Shown in pieces: positions 58,301 through 64,000 of a stretch of DNA of 64,000 bases. Under the pieces are notes generated by a model. That model was not told the DNA's origin, did not search any database, and worked only from the letters and a program-made list of their open reading frames with translations. The stretch covers positions 930,001-994,000 of the forward strand of contig JARKIP010000042.1 of assembly GCA_029990175.1 (NCBI GenBank), given 5' to 3'. The DNA comes from Petunia secreta. Its lineage: Eukaryota > Streptophyta > Magnoliopsida > Solanales > Solanaceae. Position numbers and translations under genes: made by a program. How positions within the stretch are numbered: the first letter of the stretch is position 1; each line of letters begins with the position of its first letter.

Positions 58301-59165
58301 AAGTCCCAACATGCACTTCTTCTAACAACCTAGCAGCTTCTTTAGCATCCACACACCTCAACAAACCCAAATCAGGCGTCCCCCGGTATAAGATTTCACC
58401 GTTTAGGAATAAACCATTTTCCAGTCTTCGCAACGTCTTCTTCTGAAGGTTTGTAGCATTCTCGGGATAGATGCTTTCTTTGAGGAATTTCTTCATGTCA
58501 TGGAACCAAGGTTCCCCATCCAATTCTTCTTCCACTTGAAAACAATATGTTGGTTGCTCTTTCACTGCTATGGGTATTGCATCAATATAGTTCTTATCGG
58601 GGTGCTGAATTATGGGAGATATCATAGCCAGGGCATCGACAAACTCATTTTGCAGCCTAGGTACATGCCGGAACTCTATCTTGGTGAATCTCTTGCTCAA
58701 ATCTTTTATGCACTCCAGATATGGTAATATTTTGGAATTCTTTGCCGCCCACTCGCCTCGTACTTGATGAATCAACAAATCTGAATCTCCAATTACCAAC
58801 AACTCTTACACATTCATGTCTACGGCCATTCTCAGTCCTAAGATACAAGCCTCGTATTCTGTCATGTTGTTAGTGCAAGGGAACCTAAGCTTAGCAGTGG
58901 CCAGGTAATGCTGGCCAGTTTCGGAAATTAATACAACCCCAATGCCTACTCCTTTGAAGTTTACTGCTCCATCAAAGAACAATCTCCAACCATCATACTC
59001 TTCGGCAATGTCTTCTCCTACGAACATAACCTCCTCATTTGGGAAATAAGTGTGCAAAGGCTCATAGTCATTATCCACAGGGTTCTCGGCCATGTGATAT
59101 GCTAAGGCTTGAGCCTTAATTGCTTTTTGAGTGACAAACGTGATGTCAAACTCACTGAGTAGCAT
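58173..59165 (-). pseudogene. Second RNase H domain of the gypsy element
   Basis: LFFDGAVNFKGVGIGVVLIS, TNNMTEYEACILGLRMA and VIGDSDLLIHQVRGEW give the D, E, D catalytic series of an RNase H, followed by HVPRLQNEFVDALA. The domain is distinct from the RNase H that follows RT (59540-59169), as in Tat-lineage elements. A stop at about 58803-58805 interrupts it. Confidence 0.82.
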
Positions 59166-59168
59166 TTG

Positions 59169-60730
59169 CTATTTATCCAATTTCCCGGTAGGCATTGGCT
59201 TCTGAAAGATGTATTTAAGTGGGTCCATTCTTGAGATCAGCAAAGTTGCATATGATTTCAGATAATGCCTCAACTTCTGCGCTACCCAAGTTAATGCACA
59301 ACAGGTGCGTTCCAACAATGTGTACTTGGCTTCGTAAGGAGTGAATTTCTTACTTAGGTAATATATCGCCTGCTCCTTTTTTCCTGTCGAGTCATGCTGT
59401 CCTAATACACATCCAAATGCTGAATCCACTACAGACAAGTACAATATCAAAGGTCCCCCCAGTTCGGGTGGAACCAACACGGGTGGGCTAGACAAATACT
59501 CTTTATCCGATCGAATGCTTTCTGGCAATCCTTTGTCCACTCAATTACTGCATCTTTCCTCAACAGCTTTATAATGGGTTCGCATATGACAGTAGATTGA
59601 GCTATAAAGCAACTAATGTCATTGAGTCGTCCCAAAAAACTCATGACTTCTTTCTTGCTCTTTGGGGGCGACAATTCTTTGATGGCTTTGATTTTGGCCG
59701 GACCCAATTCAATACCTTTTCTGCTGACTATAAAACCTAATAACTTTCCAGCCGGAACACCAAAAGCACACTTTGCTTGGTTCAACTTCAAATTGTGCCT
59801 ACGCAAGCGATTGAAGAATTTGCTCAAATTGTCTAAATGCTCCGAGTTTTTCCTTGATTTGATGATCACATCATCCACATACACCTCAATCTCTTTGTGT
59901 ATTAGGCCATGGAACATTGTGGTTATTTCTCTCATGTAGGTAGCTCCAGCGTTCTTCAAACCAAAAGGCATCACTTTGTAACAGTATGTCCCCCAAGAAG
60001 TAGTGAAGGTCGTCTTTTCTGCATCTCCCGCATCCATAAGCACTTGATGGTAACCGGCGAAGCAGTCTACGAAGGATTGTAGTTCATGCTTTGCACAATT
60101 ATCGATCAGAATGTGTATGTTTGGCAGAGGGAAGTCATCTTTTGGGCTTGCTTTGTTCAAGTCTCCGTAATCCACACAAACTCTGATTTTCCCATCTTTC
60201 TTCGGCACTGGCACGATGTTGGCCAAACAGGTCGGATATTCAATTGATTTAAGGATTCCCGCATTGAGTTACTTGGTTACCTCCTCCCTAATTTTCACTA
60301 GGGTTGATGATTTGAAGGTCCAGGCTTTTTGCTTAACCGGTGGGAATCCTGGATTAATAGGCAACTTGTGTGCCACAACATCTGTGCTTATGCCTGTCAT
60401 GTCATCATATGACCATGAGAATACATCTTCATACTCTTTCAGGAATTCGATATATTGTTCTTTGATTTCTGGAGTTAGATGTGCACTAATTCTCGTTTCT
60501 TTCACTGTTTCATTGTCTCCTAAATTAACCAACTTCATTTCATCCAAGTTTGGTTTAGGCTTATTTTCAAATTTCTCAATTTTCTCTTGTGTTGCTTCAT
60601 CAAACTCTTCATAATCAGGATCAGATTCCTCAAACACGGTTGTTTCATTACGTGTTGCAGTTGCCGATTCGATGGAATTATTAGTTTGAGTGCTAAGGGT
60701 TAACAAAAATAAAGGAAAAAAGAGCAACAC
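59169..60730 (-). pseudogene. Gypsy reverse transcriptase and RNase H
   Basis: On minus: an RT-leading segment (EYEDVFSWSYDDMTG, ending EEVTK) then a stop near 60267, then IVPVPKKDGKIRVCVDYGDLNKA, FVDCFAGYHQVLM, FGLKNAGATYM and VYVDDVIIKS, the RT active site. RNase H follows with LYLSVVDSAFGCVLGQHD and QAIYYLSKKFTPYEAKYTLLER. A frameshift lies between 59447 and 59540 and another stop near 59166. Confidence 0.87.
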
Positions 60731-61217
60731 TTTTATTCATGAATCCTTGCAAATCTTTGTTTGTAGGGAAACATTTGATCATGACAACTAAAAAAAGAAG
60801 AGAAATGCAATTCTAACGACTCGAAGTCGTGTTTTATTTTGAAAGCATGAAAGAAAAACAAAGTCCCCTAGCTCTACCAAGGTTTGTGGTATGCCCGGAC
60901 TAAGTTGCTGGTCCAATTATTCAGTGCAGCTCCAGATTCAACTTTTGAAAGATTAGGAGGTTCAGTGTGCTCCTCCAGGATCACACAACAATCTTAATCG
61001 GATAAGAACAACTTTCGCATTCCTGCCAGCAGGTCTTCCTCATCATCAACAGCCTCTGACTTGTTTTCTTGCACTGCAGGTGCCTCCCATTTGTGACCAT
61101 CCAGGAGACCAGACGAGACAAAAACATGTAGCAGAGGTTTGACAGATCTTTATAGTACTTGAAATCTAGAGACGCTTCTTCTAAACTCTCTTCGTAACCC
61201 ACAAAATAGCCTATGCC

Positions 61218-61559
61218 CTACCTATCCGTGTCGCGTCTAACCATAATATAAATAGGTTCCGACAGGCCATCCAGATTTCTGCTCAAACCCTTTCCGGGCT
61301 CATAGCCTTGCCTCAGCATAATACCCATCCCCCAGTCTCCGGGCCATCTTGCAGGCTGTAGGGGGTATGTATAGTTCTTCCATCTGCACTTCTTCAGGCT
61401 CGGGTGCAAGCATTCTAGGTATCCACACTTGCCTTCTCTTGTCTCTTTAGAGATGCGCTTCCAGTCATGATGAGCATTGGGCGGGTATACAGGCTGCTTC
61501 TCCGTCTTGGCAGGTATTATTTCACGGAACTCACGTGCAGGCACTCCCCAATCAGACAT
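61218..61559 (-). pseudogene. G-patch-containing segment of gypsy pol
   Basis: DWGMGIMLRQGYEPGKGLSR resembles a G-patch, a nucleic-acid-binding module often present between protease and RT in plant gypsy elements of this type. Reading frames before and after are different, showing more shifts. Confidence 0.6.
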
Positions 61560-61573
61560 TACGGGTTCCCAGA

Positions 61574-62502
61574 CTAGATTTCTTCCTTCATAACCTTTAC
61601 CTCGGCCATCCTAGTGTTGTAGAAGTTCCTCTTCTTCTCGGTTACTTGTGGTGCATTGAAAAGTTTGGGAGCAAAGTATGCAGAGTATCCTTCTTGTGTT
61701 GCACTGGTGCTTCCTCTGTGGCTATTGTGGTTCCAACCTCCACGTTTCTCATTGTAGCTCTTGTGGTACCCTTTTTGGCTGCCATGCACTGCTCCCACGA
61801 GCTCTACCGTGTAGAAGATTTGTCCGTCTAGAACATTTGCTTCAATTACTGGTATGGTCTGCTCATTATAGATGAAGTTACTCCCCTCGCCGAATATCAC
61901 AACTTCCTTGTTATCCCACTCGAATTTCACTGTCTGATGTAGAGTGGACGGAACTGCCCCAGCCATGTGTATCTAGGGTCTTCCCAATAGTAGATTGTAT
62001 AATGCCGAAATATCCATGACGTGAAACTCGGCAATGAACTCGACCGGACCCACCATGATGGTTAGGTTGATCTCTCCAATGGTGCTCCGTTGTGACCCAT
62101 CAAATCCTTCACCTTCATCTCACTCTCCCTGATCTCATTTTGGTCAATTCCCATTCTTTTCAAAGTGATGAACGGGCATAGGTTCAAGCTGGAACCTCCA
62201 TCGATCAAGACTCTACCTACGAACCACTCTTTACATTTTATAGTGACATACAAAGCCTTGTTATGCCCGAGCCCTTCCGGTGGTAATTCATCTTCATGGA
62301 AAGTAATTCGATTAGATTCCATGACATGTTTAACCAAGCTGTCCAGATTCTCGACAGTGGTGTCCGCAGGTACGTGTGCCTCATCTAGAACCTTCATCAA
62401 TGCATTCCTATGCCTTTCTGAATTTACTAGTAGGGATAAAATAGAGATTTGGGCTGGGGTTTTGCCCAAGTGGTCGACCACAGAGTAGCTCTTTGCTTGC
62501 AC
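61574..62502 (-). pseudogene. Gypsy aspartic protease region
   Basis: VLIDGGSSLNLCPFITLKRMG contains the catalytic Asp in a DGGSS context and the typical following helix. The rest of the domain continues in another frame (61966-61574, FGEGSN..., EANVLDGQIFYTVELV). Confidence 0.7.
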
Positions 62503-64000
62503 TTTCTTCCATAACTCTTCGGACTTTTCCTCGCTGATTCCTTTTCTGTTTGCTCTCTGCCATGAGCAAGATTCTCGAGAGTATAGAACCTTCCACTTCT
62601 AGTCATCCCTTGCGCTGTGACTGTCTCAATCACTGTCTCAATCACTGTTTTCCACTTGGGGGCCATTACCTCGATGGGAACTGGTGCTTTAGCAGCCTGT
62701 GCAATAGAAGCGGGTGCTGGTGCTGCTTCCTTTGCTCTGACGATAGTCCCTTCCGGATTGCAGTCAGCTTCTAATTCAATCAAATTCACCCTGTTATCTC
62801 CATGATCGGGAAAAGAGTAGTTGTGGACATTAGGTGCCTTCAAGTGTATCACTTTCTGATCAATCAAATCTTGTATCTTATCCCTCAAAGCAAAGCATTT
62901 CTCAGTGTCATGGCCGGGTCCTCCAGAATGATAAGCACAAGTCTTGGAATGGTCAAAGAATGGTGAGATCTTTTCAGGCATCTTGAATGGGATAGGTTGG
63001 ATATGTCCTACTGCTTTGAGTCTTTCGAACAACTGGGTTTGGGATTCAGCAAGTGACGTGTAGTTTCTTATGGGCTTTTGGTTATTGTCTGGGCGAGGTC
63101 TAGGAGGTTATGTGTTGGTGTTTCGGTAGTTTGGGTTATGTTGATCGTGGTGGATGTGGTCCTTGGAAAGCGGGTTGTGTGTTGTACGCATGATAGGCAT
63201 GTGGTGATTGAGCATATGGGTATGGTGGAAGGGGTGTTTGGTAGTAATGATTGTGAGCGGGGGTGTGGTCGAGAGAAGTAGTGACGAAAGAGACCTCGTC
63301 CTTTTTCTTCTTGGTGATACCAGCGCTACCGGTCTGCAGGGCTTTGTTAACGGCTTGTAGTGCAGCCAGACTAACGGTTCTTCCAGACTTCAGACCATCT
63401 TCAATAATATCTCCAATCTTGATCAACTCTCCAATTTTCTTATCCTGCATGTTCAACATCTTATCAAAGTATACGTCTTCTTGTATGCGGATAAAGGTTG
63501 CCATAATTTCTATGTCGTCCATGGATGGTTGGACCTTTGCGGCTTCAGCTCTCCACCTCGTTTCATACTCCCTGAAAGTTTCGTTAAGCTTTTTCTTTAA
63601 CTTCTCCAGATAAAAGCGATCATGCATAGCATCGGTGTTGTGCCCAAAACTATCGACAAAATCCCCAGCCATTGCTTCCCAACTAGTCCACTTTTTCAGC
63701 TGCTGCTTGGAGTACCAGGTCAGTGCATCCCCCATCAGACTGCGGTTAAACAACTGCATCCTGATCTTTTCATCATGTCCTACTCCAATCAGCTTGTCAC
63801 AGTAAGACCTCAAGTGAGCCATCAGGTCACCACTACCATCGAACAGGTTGAACTTAGGTGTCTTGTAACCGTTAGGCAACTGTAAATTGGGATACAGCCA
63901 GAGGTCTTCATAAGCTAATCCCCTTGCCTCCTCAGTCGCTTGAAATTGCTTAACTTTTTCCACCAACCACTTAACTTGCTCTTTGGTGTTGTCTGCCTCT
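62427..64000 (-). pseudogene. Gypsy gag, partial at the window edge
   Basis: The frame enters from beyond 64000. LPNGYKTPKFNLFDGSGDLMAHLRSYCDKL and LTWYSKQQLKKWTSWEAMAGDF are retrotransposon gag (retrotrans_gag) hallmarks. A stop near 63136 and a shift separate the C-terminal part (63032-62427), which has a zinc-knuckle-like CAYHSGGPGHDTEKC. Confidence 0.8.

Larger units (their letters stand above)
51453..64000 (-). mobile_element. Gypsy (Tat-like) LTR retrotransposon with a 4.6-kb LTR, partial
   Basis: On the minus strand the element runs from beyond 64000 through gag, protease, RT, RNase H, a second RNase H and integrase to a 3' noncoding region, a polypurine tract and the 3' LTR. The second RNase H domain before integrase, very long LTRs and tandem repeats near the 3' end are features of the plant Tat lineage. 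The 5' LTR is outside the window. It inserted in the copia element at 51452/51453. Confidence 0.88.

Noticed and set aside
59616..60614. Plus-strand frames opposite gypsy pol
   Set aside because: They are antisense to clear RT and RT-leading sequence.

Overview
The window is plant nuclear DNA: spliced genes with GT/AG introns, plant LTR retrotransposons, a plant LINE, MITEs and a Mutator-like element (MULE). Two copies of a SINE-like sequence ending in GTTG-type repeats (about 36999-37120 and, reversed, 43341-43455) and the gypsy LTR ending TGTTGACACCC point to Solanaceae; genus and species cannot be read from the sequence. Only one host gene is recognisable, a glucose-6-phosphate 1-epimerase-like gene (37749-42127). 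Most of the rest is nested transposable elements, several bounded by target-site duplications (TSDs) that I could match base for base.

Layout. 448-1074: a MITE-like element. 1276-16012: a 14.7-kb MULE flanked by a perfect 9-bp TSD (ACAGATTTT). It carries a spliced DUF1985/ULP1-protease gene (+), a 99-aa coiled-coil ORF (+), two small spliced genes with B3-like DNA-binding domains in divergent orientation (9357-9901 minus, 10767-11213 plus), and a MURA-type transposase gene (minus). Its introns and intergenic DNA, but not its exons as far as I could see, are peppered with a dyad-symmetric motif close to GGACTGAASTTCTGTCC. A 202-bp tandem array containing the motif half-sites lies upstream of the transposase. 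16352-21875: a GC-rich LTR element without recognisable gag or pol. 22039-35041: a copia element on the minus strand with a 5-bp TSD, itself split by an L1-type LINE (27801-33410, 11-bp TSD). 35042-37748: the upstream region of the epimerase gene, with a duplicated block, a 3-4 copy tandem repeat and a SINE. 43730-45150: a near-perfect fold-back element with a 9-bp TSD. 46022-51452: a decayed copia element cut by a gypsy element (51453 to beyond 64000, minus strand) whose LTR is about 4.6 kb.

How the parts work together. The candidate system is the MULE. The transposase and the ULP1 gene each carry breaks (one amber codon in the transposase; two in-frame stops and one frameshift in the ULP1 gene). 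The two B3-like genes and the 99-aa ORF read through intact. Small DNA-binding proteins encoded beside an array of dispersed palindromic motifs resemble in logic, though not demonstrably in sequence, the VANC/motif anti-silencing system of Arabidopsis VANDAL MULEs. The other elements appear to be decayed copies: pol reading frames of both copia elements, the LINE and the gypsy element are interrupted repeatedly.
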